Origin: Deltaproteobacteria bacterium
Lineage (GTDB): Bacteria > Desulfobacterota > Binatia > Binatales > Binataceae
Direction of reading: 5' to 3'
Length of the DNA stretch: 64,000 nucleotides
NCBI GenBank assembly: GCA_021780755.1
Contig: JAJXYF010000041.1
Span: forward strand, 17,936 to 81,935
Position 1 is the stretch's first letter. Each line of letters starts with the position of its first letter. This document shows, piece after piece, positions 55,497 to 64,000 of the stretch. The translations under genes were made by a program, and so were the position numbers. The notes beneath the pieces were generated by a model. That model was not told the DNA's origin. It saw nothing but the letters and a program-made list of their open reading frames with translations, and did no database searches.

Positions 55497-55657
55497 CGAT
55501 CGCGTGGAGTTTCGCACGCAGACAATCGTAACTGCTGACGGCGACGAATTCACCCTCATCAGGACAACTGGGAGGTTCGCGAGTTTCGCGTGCTGGTCGG
55601 GTCCACGAGCGTGCCGTAGGTAAGGGACGCTCGTGGACGGCAGGCAAGAGCCGCGCT

Positions 55658-57556
55658 TCAGGCCCGTTGCGGAGCGGCGGCCGCGCCACCGCCGTTGGGC
55701 GGTTCGATCGCTTCGAGTCCGCGCGTCTGCTCGTGATAGAGCCGGGCGTAAGTGCCGTTGTGGCGGAGCAGTTCCCGATGCGTACCGGTTTCGACCAGCT
55801 TGCCGTGATCGAGCACGACGATCATGTCGGCGGTGAGCGCGCTGCGCAGGCGATGCGCGATGAGGAAAACCGTGCGGCCCTCCATCAGGCGTTCCATCGC
55901 TTCGTGAATCAGATTTTCGGATTCCGAATCGACCGCTGAAGTCGCCTCGTCGAGGATGACGATCTTCGAGTCCTTAAGGAACGCACGCGCGAGGGCGAGG
56001 CGCTGGCGCTGACCGCCGGAAACTTTGACGCCACGCTCACCGATAACGGTATCGAGCTGTTGGGGCAATTCGGCGACGAACTGGCGCAGATTGGCGAGTT
56101 CGAGCGCCTGCCACATCATCTCGTCGGTCGCTTCCGGACGCGCATAGCGCAGGTTCTCACGGACGCTGGCGCTGAACAGCAGGGCGTCCTGGCTGACGAG
56201 GCTGACGCTTTCGCGCAGCGATTTGAGGGTAAAGTGGCGAACGTCCTTGCCGTCGATCAGGACGCGGCCGTCGGTAACATCGTAAAAGCGCGGGATCAGG
56301 TTGGCGAGCGTGGTTTTACCGGCGCCGGAGCGGCCTACCAGCGCGACCCGATAACCGCCGGCGACGCGGAGGTCGATACCCTTGAGGACCTCGCGGCGGC
56401 CGGTGCCTTCGCGGGGCGGATAGCTGAACTTGACGCCTTCGAATTCGACCGCGCCGCGTTTGACGTTGAACGGACGAGCGAGCGGATGGTCGGTAATCTC
56501 GGGCTTGAGGTCGAGGAAATTGAACATGCGCTCGATGGCGGCGGTCGAGGCCGAGACCACGATCGAAAGCTGGGCGAAGCGCTCGAGCGGCAGATAGAGG
56601 AAGCCGAGCAGGGTAAAGAACGCCATCAGGGTGCCGAGCGTCATCTCGCCCTTGATGATCATCACGGCGCCGGCCCATACGACGACCGCCGGTGCGCAAC
56701 GGGTGAGGAGCTGAATCAACATCTCCTGGGCGGCGGCCAGCTTGACCTTGTTGATGGTGCGATCGAAGAGGATTTCGTTGCGCTGGTTGAAGACGCCGAC
56801 CTCATGATCCTCGCGGCCGAACGATTTGACGGTGGTCGCACCGACGACGCGCTCGTGCACTTCGCCGGAAATGACCTCGACGGCTTCCTGCATCCGATGG
56901 CTGACGGCCTTGATGCGGGGGGCAAAATAGCGCATGAAGCTGACCCACAGCGGTGCGATGCAGAGGGAAATCACCGCGAGGCGCCAGTTCAGCTCAAACA
57001 GGGCAAAGACCACCAGCCCGAGCAGGGACGCGTCGGTCCAGACGTCGATGAGGGTTGAATTGACCAGGTCACTGGCTTGGGTGACGTCGTTGAGGACGCG
57101 TGAGACGATGGCACCGGCGGGATGGCGATCGAAGAACGAATGCGGGAGCCGCTGCAGATGGGCGTAGAGACGGCTGCGGAGCCCGAAGATCAGGCGATTG
57201 CCGGCGATACCGGCCCAGTAATTGCGGAAATAGCTGACGGCCGACTGCGCGACGTAGATCAGGAGCATCACGATGCTGAGCGCGGCGAGCTTGCCTTGCG
57301 CGGTCGCGCCGAGGCCGGATATCTGGGCGACGCCAGCGCACCATCGGTCGATGATACGGTCGATATGGTCGGGCTTGGGCTGTGACGTGAGGAGGACGTC
57401 AACCACGTATTTGAAGGCAAACGGGAACGCCAGCGGCAGGGTGAACTTGCCCACGCCCATCAGGGCGGCGCCGACGACCAGCGTTAGCTGGGGGCGTACA
57501 CAGGCAAGGAAACGAACCAAGGGGTGGCGGCGAAAACTGGCCAGATGTGGGTCCAT
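55658..57556 (-). CDS. MsbA-like ABC exporter (fused membrane and ATPase domains)
   Basis: 632 residues from the ATG at 57556. Longer readings include 81 residues of low-quality sequence and are rejected. Six membrane helices (about 20-310), then the ATPase: Walker A VALVGRSGAGKTTLANL, signature KVSGGQRQRLALARAFL, Walker B KIVILDEATSAVDSE, H-loop LIAHRLRSA. Length and order match lipid flippases such as MsbA, which moves lipid A core across the inner membrane; related proteins move other lipids or drugs. No LPS gene is adjacent. A Gly/Ala-rich tail ends the protein. Confidence 0.88.
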   Translation of the reverse strand: MDPHLASFRRHPLVRFLACVRPQLTLVVGAALMGVGKFTLPLAFPFAFKYVVDVLLTSQPKPDHIDRIIDRWCAGVAQISGLGATAQGKLAALSIVMLLIYVAQSAVSYFRNYWAGIAGNRLIFGLRSRLYAHLQRLPHSFFDRHPAGAIVSRVLNDVTQASDLVNSTLIDVWTDASLLGLVVFALFELNWRLAVISLCIAPLWVSFMRYFAPRIKAVSHRMQEAVEVISGEVHERVVGATTVKSFGREDHEVGVFNQRNEILFDRTINKVKLAAAQEMLIQLLTRCAPAVVVWAGAVMIIKGEMTLGTLMAFFTLLGFLYLPLERFAQLSIVVSASTAAIERMFNFLDLKPEITDHPLARPFNVKRGAVEFEGVKFSYPPREGTGRREVLKGIDLRVAGGYRVALVGRSGAGKTTLANLIPRFYDVTDGRVLIDGKDVRHFTLKSLRESVSLVSQDALLFSASVRENLRYARPEATDEMMWQALELANLRQFVAELPQQLDTVIGERGVKVSGGQRQRLALARAFLKDSKIVILDEATSAVDSESENLIHEAMERLMEGRTVFLIAHRLRSALTADMIVVLDHGKLVETGTHRELLRHNGTYARLYHEQTRGLEAIEPPNGGGAAAAPQRA

Positions 57557-57973
57557 GGGGGTAATAGGTTCTGCTCGAAGCGGTTGCGGTTTATCCTTTG
57601 GAGGAATGGGAGTGCAACTGACATGCCGCGTCGCAGTGTGATGGAAAGTGTTGAATTTGCTTGAGAATTTCCTGAGCCCGCGTTTGCGGGAAACTTCGTA
57701 ACAAGCTCCGCGTACACCATTTGGGAAGACCGCACCAAAGCGTTGTTTCCCCGGTTGACGTTCGGGTTGCGCGAGAGCGGGATCCAGGTCAGGCGACAAG
57801 ATTGCGATAAGAGATGATTTACCCTGCGAAACCGGTTACTTTTGCAGCTATCCTACGCGATCCTATAGAGGCGAACCGCCGAACTTGAGGAGCGACGAGG
57901 TAGCGGGTCTGACCGACGGGAGTGGGCGCAGTCGCCGGCGGTGCGGGACGAAGAGTGGACGGATGCGGTAGAG
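57557..57973. other. Divergent gap between ABC exporter and MFS carrier
   Basis: 417 bases with no supported gene. A small hairpin CCCGC-GTTT-GCGGG sits at 57677-57690. Promoters for both genes should lie here, but no clear -35/-10 pair is visible by eye. Confidence 0.5.
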
Positions 57974-59320
57974 ATGGTGGCTGGAGAGCAGTTACAGCGA
58001 GCGGCGGGACCGCCTGAGCCTGGAACCAAATTCTCCGGGACTTCATGGTCGATTATCGCCGCGATCGTAATTCTGCTCATCTATCAGGGCTATACGCTTT
58101 CGGTTTCGGGTATCGCGTCGCCCTGGATCGGTAAAAGCTTCCATCTAAGCCAGACGGCGCTGGCGCGTCTGTTTGCCGGGATGTCGGTGTCGGCCTTCGG
58201 CTCGATGCTGCTGGCGCGACTAGCCGATCGGGTGGGCCGTCGCAGGATAATACTGCTCAGCCTTTTGCTGGCGCCGATCTTCGCGCTCGGGGCAGCGCTC
58301 GCGATGTGGGCGTGGCTGTTCGCGGGCTTCCAGATACTGATCTCGGCGTTGCTTGGCGGTTCGGTTTCGTCGGCAACCGTGATGCTGGCCGAAGAGTTGC
58401 CGATGGAGCAGCGGGCACGGGGACAGGCCTTTGGCGCGGCGGCGAGCGCGATCGGCGGCGTGCTCGGGTACATCGTAATTCCGTTCCTGCTCAAGTGGGG
58501 CTACGAGTGGGAGTGGCTTTTTGCCCCGAGTGTCGCCGGGATTCTGCTGGTGCCGATCATTGGTCGGATGCTGCCGGTCGATACACGCTGGGCCCATGAC
58601 GCTTCGGCCGGGGCGGTCGAGGGGAGCCACTTTTACGACATTTTCCATCCGCTTTATCGGCGCCGGGCCTTGACGCTGCTGATCTGCGCGGCGCTCGACA
58701 CGATGGCGGGGACGGCGGTCAACGGGTGGCTCTATTTCGAGGCGGTTTCGATCCTGGGCCTCTCGCCGGACAAGGCGAGTACGCTGGTCGTGCTGGGAAT
58801 GGGCGTTGGGATGATCGGGTTTCCAATCGGCGCCTGGACCTCAGAACGCTTCGGGCGGGTGCCGACGGTGTGTCTGATCGGCGGGGCGGGATGGCTGGGA
58901 GCGCTGGCCTTTTACTGGGGGCCAGGCGCACTGACCTTTCCGTTTCTGTGGCTGGCGGTCGCGTACTGCTGGTTCAAAGTCGCCTCGGCGGTGATGACGG
59001 TGGCGGCGAATGCGGCGGCGACCGAGTTGTTCCCGGCCGCGCTGCGCAGCACGATGGTCGGCTGGCAGATGATCACTGGGGCGGTGTTTTCGATGCTCGC
59101 GCAGATGGCGATCGCCGCGCTGATCGGACCGCTCGGCGGCCTCACCGTGGTGGTGCGCTACTTTGCACTGCTGGGATTTCCGAGTGCGGTGATCTTCGGC
59201 CTCTTTATCGATGAGACGCGGGGTCAGCCGCTGGAAGTGGCCGCGCTGGAGCGGCAATGGGCGGAAGTTCAGGAGCATCGGCACGAGCTGGAGCCGAGGC
59301 CGGTGACCGCTCATGAATGA
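57974..59320 (+). CDS. MFS transporter, 12-helix
   Basis: 448 residues from the ATG at 57974 (a GTG 33 bases earlier is possible). Motif A lies between helices 2 and 3: RLADRVGRRRIIL, and the fold shows two six-helix halves with a long central loop; ASAIGGVLGYIVIPFLLKW and GVGMIGFPIGAWTSERFGR mark them. It resembles aromatic-acid or sugar symporters of the MFS. No regulator or enzyme is next to it that would name its substrate. Its stop overlaps the ATG of the kelch gene. Confidence 0.85.
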   Translation: MVAGEQLQRAAGPPEPGTKFSGTSWSIIAAIVILLIYQGYTLSVSGIASPWIGKSFHLSQTALARLFAGMSVSAFGSMLLARLADRVGRRRIILLSLLLAPIFALGAALAMWAWLFAGFQILISALLGGSVSSATVMLAEELPMEQRARGQAFGAAASAIGGVLGYIVIPFLLKWGYEWEWLFAPSVAGILLVPIIGRMLPVDTRWAHDASAGAVEGSHFYDIFHPLYRRRALTLLICAALDTMAGTAVNGWLYFEAVSILGLSPDKASTLVVLGMGVGMIGFPIGAWTSERFGRVPTVCLIGGAGWLGALAFYWGPGALTFPFLWLAVAYCWFKVASAVMTVAANAAATELFPAALRSTMVGWQMITGAVFSMLAQMAIAALIGPLGGLTVVVRYFALLGFPSAVIFGLFIDETRGQPLEVAALERQWAEVQEHRHELEPRPVTAHE

Positions 59321-60896
59321 AGGAGCAATGCGCAACTGCCGACGACCTCTCGGTGGTCATTCCGAGCGCAGCATCATGATGGACATTCTTCGCCGCACTC
59401 AGAATGACGGCGGGGGCCGCCGGGCCTGTTTCGCGCCGCGGCGGACGGCCGCCGCGCTGCGGTGGCTCGCGATGGTCGCGGTGGTCTCGGCGATGGCCTT
59501 GACGGCGATGGCGACGATCGCCGCGCCGGCGACGACCCACCACCGTCGGCACCATCGCCATCACGCGAAGCCGACCGTCAAGCCGACGCCGAAGCCGACG
59601 CCGGCGATCGCGATGCGGCCGATGGTGCTGGTAACCGGCGGCACGGGAACGGTCAGCGTGCCGACGGGCGACAGTCCGGCGGTGCTCGACTCGGCGGAAT
59701 TGTACGACACGGTAAGCGGTCAATTTGCCGCGAGTTCGCCGATGACGGCCCATCGGGATCGCCACGAGGCGGTACTGCTGCGCGACGGACGGGTGTTGAT
59801 CGTTGGAGGCGTCGATACGGTGCTGGTGCCGCTGATTGTGTATCCGGGCCCGGCGCTGCCATCGATCTTGGCGTCGTGCGAGATTTTCGATCCGGCGCAC
59901 GGAAGTTTCGGCACCACCGCGCCGATGGCGACCGCGCGCGACGAGCCGAGCGCCACGTTGCTGCCCGGCGGCGAGGTGCTGATTGCGGGCGGCGGCGGCG
60001 ACAGCGCGGAGCTGTTCGACGGGGCGGTGAACAAGTTTGCGGCGACGGGAGATATGAAGGAGAGCCGTTACGGGCAGACCGCGACGATGCTGCCGGGCGG
60101 ACGGGTACTGATGGCCGGGGGCGGTGAGGTGCGGGCGGAGATCTACGATCCGGTGAGCGGCAAATTCGCGCCGACCGGATCGATGAGCACCAATCGCATT
60201 TACCATACGGCGACACTGCTGAAGGACGGGCGCGTGCTGATCGCCGGGGGAAGTCCGTACGCGCGCAGCGGCGCGCTCGATACGACCGAGTTCTATAACC
60301 CGAAGAGTGGAATGTTCACCGCGGGTCCAAGGATGATGCAGACGCGCGCGGGCCATACGGCGACGCTACTCGAGGACGGGCGGGTGCTGATTGCGGGCGG
60401 GCACGGCGACGCGTCGGCGGAGATCTACAATCCGGCGACCAACACGTTCGCGGCGACCGGCGCGATGAGCGTCAGCCGGTACGCCCATACGGCGACGCTG
60501 CTGCCCGACGGCAAGGTGCTGATTGCAGGCGGCTGGGACGAGAATTACAAGCCGCTGGCGAGCACTGAACTGTACGACGCGGCGGCCGGGAAATTCATCG
60601 CGGCGGGGAGCATGGTGAATGCGCGCGCGGGCCACACGGCGACGCTGATTCAGGTGCGCTGGCCGGCGGTGTGGCTGAAACCGACGCCCACTCCAACGCC
60701 GACGCCTCCGCCGACCCCCGCGCCGACCCCAAGTGCCGCGCCCACGCCGAGAGCTACGCCGAGCGCTTCAGCGTCGGCGTCACCGACGGCGACGCATACG
60801 CCGAGCGTCGCGCCGACACCGTCACCGACGGCGACACCCACAGCGCACGCAACCGCATCACCGACGGCGACCCCGGCGGTGAGTGCGGCGACCTAA
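59313..60896 (+). CDS. Kelch-repeat secreted protein with Pro/Thr-rich tail
   Basis: About 500 residues. Repeats of roughly 50 residues, each with the VLIAGG-type strand (for example GRVLIVGGVDTV, GEVLIAGGGGDSAELFD, GRVLIAGGSPYARSG, GKVLIAGGWDENYK), make a six- to seven-blade propeller. A hydrophobic segment LRWLAMVAVVSAMALTAMAT is the signal peptide or anchor. Start is uncertain: the ATG at 59313 overlaps the MFS stop, while the N-terminal 30 residues lie in a repeat element (59357-59413); ATGs at 59376 and 59472 are alternatives. The last 80 residues are Pro/Thr/Ala-rich, as in wall-attached or linker regions. No catalytic residues are seen. Confidence 0.75.
   Translation: MNEGAMRNCRRPLGGHSERSIMMDILRRTQNDGGGRRACFAPRRTAAALRWLAMVAVVSAMALTAMATIAAPATTHHRRHHRHHAKPTVKPTPKPTPAIAMRPMVLVTGGTGTVSVPTGDSPAVLDSAELYDTVSGQFAASSPMTAHRDRHEAVLLRDGRVLIVGGVDTVLVPLIVYPGPALPSILASCEIFDPAHGSFGTTAPMATARDEPSATLLPGGEVLIAGGGGDSAELFDGAVNKFAATGDMKESRYGQTATMLPGGRVLMAGGGEVRAEIYDPVSGKFAPTGSMSTNRIYHTATLLKDGRVLIAGGSPYARSGALDTTEFYNPKSGMFTAGPRMMQTRAGHTATLLEDGRVLIAGGHGDASAEIYNPATNTFAATGAMSVSRYAHTATLLPDGKVLIAGGWDENYKPLASTELYDAAAGKFIAAGSMVNARAGHTATLIQVRWPAVWLKPTPTPTPTPPPTPAPTPSAAPTPRATPSASASASPTATHTPSVAPTPSPTATPTAHATASPTATPAVSAAT
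59357..59413 (+). repeat. Intergenic-type palindromic element overlapping the kelch gene start
   Basis: Complementary arms GTCATTCCGAGCGCAGC (59357-59373) and GCCGCACTCAGAATGAC (about 59393-59409), 14 of 17 positions paired, with two ATG codons in the loop. The translation HSERSIMMDILRRTQNDGG is the well-known phrase produced by translating such dispersed bacterial elements. Confidence 0.6.
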
Positions 60897-60937
60897 ACAC
60901 CGGCACCTCCGCTCACCAGGAAGGGGAAGGCGAAGAC

Positions 60938-61000
60938 TGCCCTCACCCGCGCTCGCTACGCGAGCTTGCCCTCTCCCAGGACAAGTAGAGGGGAAGAAGG
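60938..61000 (+). repeat. GC-rich palindromic element between kelch and glucosidase genes
   Basis: Contains GCTCGCTACGCGAGC (60951-60965, 6-bp stem with TAC loop) and CCCTCTCCC paired with AGAGGGG. Widespread bacterial intergenic repeats have the same style. It lies between convergent genes and may serve as a terminator. Confidence 0.5.
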
Positions 61001-61119
61001 CTACGCAGATCGCGGACGTCACCTATACCAATCTGTCGCTTGTGGCGCCGGGTGTTACGATGATTGCACGATCGAGCGGGGCGCGAGTGTCAATCAGTGG
61101 AACGCGTCAAAAGGCGAAA

Positions 61120-63396
61120 TCAACTTTTGACTTCGATGCTGACGGGGCCGCTTTTGTCGGTAATCTCGACGGTTGCGCCCTTTGACGATCCGCGCACGGT
61201 GAACGAGGCGGAGCCGGTGCCGACGCGCATACCCTCGATCGAGAGCGAGCCGATCCACTCGGGCAGCACGGGCGAATCGAGGACGAGGCGGCGCTCGAAG
61301 CCGTCGAGGCGCAGACCGAGGATCGCCTGCAACATCATCATGACGCTGGCGGCGGCCCAAGCCTGCGGATGGCAGGCGACCGGGTAGGGCACAGGGCCGA
61401 GGTTAGCCTCGCGCGTGAAGCCGCAGAAGAGTTCGGGGAGACTGCCGGCGTGCAGTTCGATGGCGGAATCGAACATGCCACGCATGATGCGCAAAGTGCC
61501 GTCGCGGCCGGGGATGCGGGCGAGGCCGAGCGCGGCGATCCCGTTGTCGTGAGGCCATACGGAGCCGTTGTGATAGCTCATCGGATTGTAGCGGCGGGCG
61601 GTGGTGCTGAGCGTTCGCACACCCCATCCCGAGAACATGTCGTTGGCCATCAGGCGCTTGGCGAGCGTGGCGGACTGATGGGCGTCGAGCAGGCCAGTGG
61701 CGAGGCAATGGGCTCCATTCGAGGCCATCACGCGGCAGGGCTTTTTATCGCCGTCGAGGGCGAGCGCGACCATGCCTTCGTCGTCGAGCCAGAAGTCGCG
61801 GGCGAAGGCGATCTTAAGGGCGCGGGCGCGGTCAGCCAGGCGCGACGCGACGGCGTTGCGATTCATCCGGGCGGCAGCGTCGGCGACGCTGGTGTACGCC
61901 GCATAGAGGTAACCCTGGACCTCGCACAACGCGATGGGGGCGCGCGCGAGCGTGCCGTCGGCGTGCGAGATCGAGTCGAAGGAATCCTTCCACCCCTGGT
62001 TGGAGAGTCCCTGCGGGGTCTCGCGCATATACTCGACGTAGCCGTCGCCGTCGGGGTCGCCGTATTTATCGATCCATTCGAGTGCGCGCTCGATGTGGGG
62101 CCAGAGTTCGGCAGCGAGCTTCAAGTCGCCGGTAGTTGCGACATAGCGGCCGTAAAGCCACAGGAAGAGCGGGGTGGAATCGACGCTGCCGTAGTAGCGG
62201 CCGAAGGGGATTTCGTGGAGCACGGCCATCTCACCGAAGCGCATTTCGTGGACGATCTTGCCGGGCTGTTCGTCGCGATCGGCGTTGACCTCGGTGCCCT
62301 GAAAGCGCGCGAGCGTGCGCAGCGTTCCGGCGGCCACGCCGGGGCTGAACGGTAGCATGGAGAGCGCGGTGATGATGCTGTCGCGGCCGAAAAGGGTCGC
62401 GAACCAGGGGATACCGGCCATGATGTAGGTGCCGCGGGCGTCGTGCGTCATCAGCGACATCAGATCGCATTCGGAGTGCCGCAGCAGCGAGTTGATGAGT
62501 TCGTTGCCGGCGGTAACTTTGGCCCATCCGGCTTCGGCATGGGCGACTTGCGCATGCCGAGCCGCGAGTGCGTGGTCAAAGCTTTCTGAGGAAGAAGGGG
62601 CGGTGGTGTCCTTGGTGCGAAGCGGAATGGAGTCCGGATCGCCCTCGTTGCCGCATTCGATGCGCAGTTCCAGGGCGAGGTCGCTTTCGGCCTCAAGTTT
62701 GAGCGCATAGGCGGCGCGCTTGGCGTCGAGTGCGGTCGGCGGCCGACTAAAGTGGAAAGCGCTGAAGCGCATGGCCTGGTCGAGTCCGCGGTAGAGAAAT
62801 TTGATGCGGTCCTTGCGCCGTTCGGGTGTGAGCATTTCGCCGTGGTGCAGACGCTTGACGCCGCGCACTTCGAAGAGATCGGCGAAATCCACGCCGAAGC
62901 GGAATTCGAGGTCGAGCGAGACCGGAGCTTGGGTGTAATTGCGTACGACCAGGCGATGAAAAAGCGTTGCCGGGCCGAGCGCCCAACTGCGTTGAAGCTG
63001 GATCGAATTGCGCGGCAGATCGATAGTGCCGCCATGATCGCCGAGGTCGGGGTTGGTCAGGTTGACGCGCAGTTGCGCCTTGTCGTCGCTCAGAAACGAA
63101 TTGAGAAAATAGGGCGTCTGGCCGGCGACTCTAAGTTCGAAGCGGCTCAGGTAGCGGGTGTCGCGATGGAACAGGCCGAGCGCCTCGAGCGGCGATTCCA
63201 CGATGTCGCCGCCGGCGTCGAAAATCGCGAAGCTATGGCCGTCAGCGAGGACCCGCGTGGTCCGTCGCGAGGACAGCGACGAGGCAAGGATATAGAAAGT
63301 CGAACCGACCTTGAGGACGGTTTTGGCCGGCTTAAGAGCCGAGGTACGGCGGCCGGACGGCGGAGTGGTCCGGCCGCTTTCGCTGGATGGTTTCAC
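61120..63396 (-). CDS. Amylo-alpha-1,6-glucosidase (glycogen-debranching-enzyme-like)
   Basis: 758 residues; the GTG at 63396 overlaps the glycosyltransferase stop (GTGA), and longer frames are shadow of that gene. N-terminal GDE_N domain (residues 30-330): FYILASSLSSRRTTRVLADG, SPLEALGLFHRDTRYLSRFEL (residue blocks given in part). C-terminal alpha/alpha barrel with GIPWFATLFGRDSIITALSM and SVDSTPLFLWLYGRY, the glucosidase region; NQGWKDSFDS is near the expected acid residue. It removes alpha-1,6 glucosyl branches or acts on a related oligosaccharide. Tight coupling to a GT4 glycosyltransferase suggests joint action on a glucan. Confidence 0.88.
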   Translation of the reverse strand: MKPSSESGRTTPPSGRRTSALKPAKTVLKVGSTFYILASSLSSRRTTRVLADGHSFAIFDAGGDIVESPLEALGLFHRDTRYLSRFELRVAGQTPYFLNSFLSDDKAQLRVNLTNPDLGDHGGTIDLPRNSIQLQRSWALGPATLFHRLVVRNYTQAPVSLDLEFRFGVDFADLFEVRGVKRLHHGEMLTPERRKDRIKFLYRGLDQAMRFSAFHFSRPPTALDAKRAAYALKLEAESDLALELRIECGNEGDPDSIPLRTKDTTAPSSSESFDHALAARHAQVAHAEAGWAKVTAGNELINSLLRHSECDLMSLMTHDARGTYIMAGIPWFATLFGRDSIITALSMLPFSPGVAAGTLRTLARFQGTEVNADRDEQPGKIVHEMRFGEMAVLHEIPFGRYYGSVDSTPLFLWLYGRYVATTGDLKLAAELWPHIERALEWIDKYGDPDGDGYVEYMRETPQGLSNQGWKDSFDSISHADGTLARAPIALCEVQGYLYAAYTSVADAAARMNRNAVASRLADRARALKIAFARDFWLDDEGMVALALDGDKKPCRVMASNGAHCLATGLLDAHQSATLAKRLMANDMFSGWGVRTLSTTARRYNPMSYHNGSVWPHDNGIAALGLARIPGRDGTLRIMRGMFDSAIELHAGSLPELFCGFTREANLGPVPYPVACHPQAWAAASVMMMLQAILGLRLDGFERRLVLDSPVLPEWIGSLSIEGMRVGTGSASFTVRGSSKGATVEITDKSGPVSIEVKS

Positions 63397-64000
63397 CGGG
63401 CGGCCGGGCGTCCTTCCTCGAGGCGCGGATGCGGGCTCGATCCGTTGCTGCGTGCGCTGATCAAATCGTAAAAAATACGTTCGTACTGCGCGGCCATCAC
63501 GTCGGCGGTAAAACGCGTCTCGAACTCCTTGCGGCAGGCTTCGCGCGAGATGGTGTCGATGTTCTTGACCGCCTTGACCAGGTCGTCGAACTCGGTCGCG
63601 ATGATGGCGCTGACGCCGTTGCGCAAGACCTCGGGCACCGAGCCACAGGGGCGCGCGATGACCGGCGTGCCGCAGGCCAGCGCTTCGATCATGGCGAGGC
63701 CGAACGGCTCCGGCCAATCGATGGTGAACATCAGGGCGAGCGCGTTGCCGAGGAAGTCGTTCTTTTGCGATTCGTTGATCTCGCCGATGTACTCGACGCC
63801 GGGCAGCGCCAGGCGCGGCTTGATGACCTGCTCGAAGTAGGCGCGGTCGGCGACGTCAACCTTGGCCGCGAGCTTGATCGGGAGGCCCGCCTTGCAGGCG
63901 ATATCGATGGCGAGGTCGGGGCGCTTTTCCGGTGAGATGCGCCCGAGGAAGGCCAGATATTTTCCAGGCCCCTTGCTGAAGGTCAAAAGGTCGCGCGGCA
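63393..64000 (-). CDS. GT4-family glycosyltransferase, N-terminal part outside window
   Basis: The frame is open to the right edge; about 200 C-terminal residues are visible. GT-B C-terminal domain: YLAFLGRISPEKRPDLAIDIA, split here as YLAFLGRISPEKRP and DLAIDIA, then EPFGLAMIEALACGTPVIA, whose two Glu residues form the E-x7-E sugar-nucleotide motif, and SVPEVLRNGVSAIIAT. It is a retaining glycosyltransferase; donor and acceptor are unknown. It precedes the glucosidase with a 4-base overlap, so the two form an operon. Confidence 0.88.
   Translation of the reverse strand, partial: PRDLLTFSKGPGKYLAFLGRISPEKRPDLAIDIACKAGLPIKLAAKVDVADRAYFEQVIKPRLALPGVEYIGEINESQKNDFLGNALALMFTIDWPEPFGLAMIEALACGTPVIARPCGSVPEVLRNGVSAIIATEFDDLVKAVKNIDTISREACRKEFETRFTADVMAAQYERIFYDLISARSNGSSPHPRLEEGRPAAR

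Noticed and set aside
57557..57799. 81-residue N-terminal extension of the ABC exporter
   Set aside because: No MsbA-like protein has it, composition is random, and the ATG at 57556 precedes the first conserved segment.
60650..60896. Possible CRISPR-like or tandem DNA repeat
   Set aside because: The repetition is Pro/Thr/Ala codons in the kelch protein tail, with no fixed repeat-spacer pattern.
63397..63717. 107-residue N-terminal extension of the glucosidase
   Set aside because: It is the other reading frame of the glycosyltransferase gene; the GTG at 63396 overlaps that gene's stop as in an operon.

Overview
The window is GC-rich bacterial chromosome, densely packed, with about 53 protein genes, no rRNA or tRNA gene that I can recognise, no CRISPR array and no complete insertion sequence. 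The gene mix suggests an uncultured, metabolically versatile soil or sediment bacterium related to Desulfobacterota or Binatota: an NtrBC-type sigma-54 pair, MEP-pathway IspF, an F420-type luciferase-like oxidoreductase, paired CaiB/BaiF CoA-transferases, a kappa-GST isomerase, MaoC and FlK hotdog proteins, and a fused ECF ATPase. The lineage is an inference from gene content only.

Layout. 0-3.8 kb: class-III aminotransferase (cut by the left edge), GmhB-like HAD protein, LLM oxidoreductase and FdhD. 3.9-13.2 kb: genes with a phosphate and polyphosphate theme (polyphosphate glucokinase, a secreted phosphoesterase, RMD1 and MgtC/DUF4010 membrane proteins, Ppx/GppA, a CHAD-domain protein, SixA). 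13.2-16.6 kb: TIGR03960-type B12/radical SAM protein, secreted SH3-repeat protein, small membrane protein. 16.7-20.2 kb (minus): ntrB-ntrC-thiE. 20.4-24.7 kb: lytic transglycosylase, moeA, LapA-like protein, ispF, VOC protein, FmdB zinc ribbon. 24.9-27.2 kb: a large membrane protein with visibly lower GC. 27.2-30.5 kb: overlapping ECF transporter genes (S, fused A-A, T). 30.6-37.7 kb: an acyl-CoA catabolic neighbourhood (YciI, two CoA-transferases, SMP-30, M24 peptidase, MaoC, FlK-type thioesterase, HCCA isomerase). 37.8-43.1 kb (minus): two hybrid histidine kinases. 43.6-45.6 kb: amidase and a DOPA-dioxygenase-family protein. 45.7-51.0 kb: MlaC, MarR, TauE/SafE, guaA, gltX. 51.0-51.8 kb: long non-coding stretch with a degenerate duplication. 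51.8-59.3 kb: secreted protein, DHA2 exporter, zinc-ribbon protein, DUF2141, MsbA-like ABC exporter, MFS carrier. 59.3-64 kb: kelch-type secreted protein, amylo-alpha-1,6-glucosidase and a GT4 glycosyltransferase cut by the right edge.

The strongest systems-level candidates are the polyphosphate neighbourhood (ppgK ... ppx-CHAD-sixA), the compact ECF uptake operon next to CoA-transferases, and a dispersed ~65-bp hairpin repeat family present three times between genes in the first 17 kb. Several proteins lack a residue their family normally keeps: DxD to DxA in the HAD protein and Gln to Tyr next to the GuaA glutaminase cysteine. Most functions are inferred from motifs read by eye; no database search was possible.
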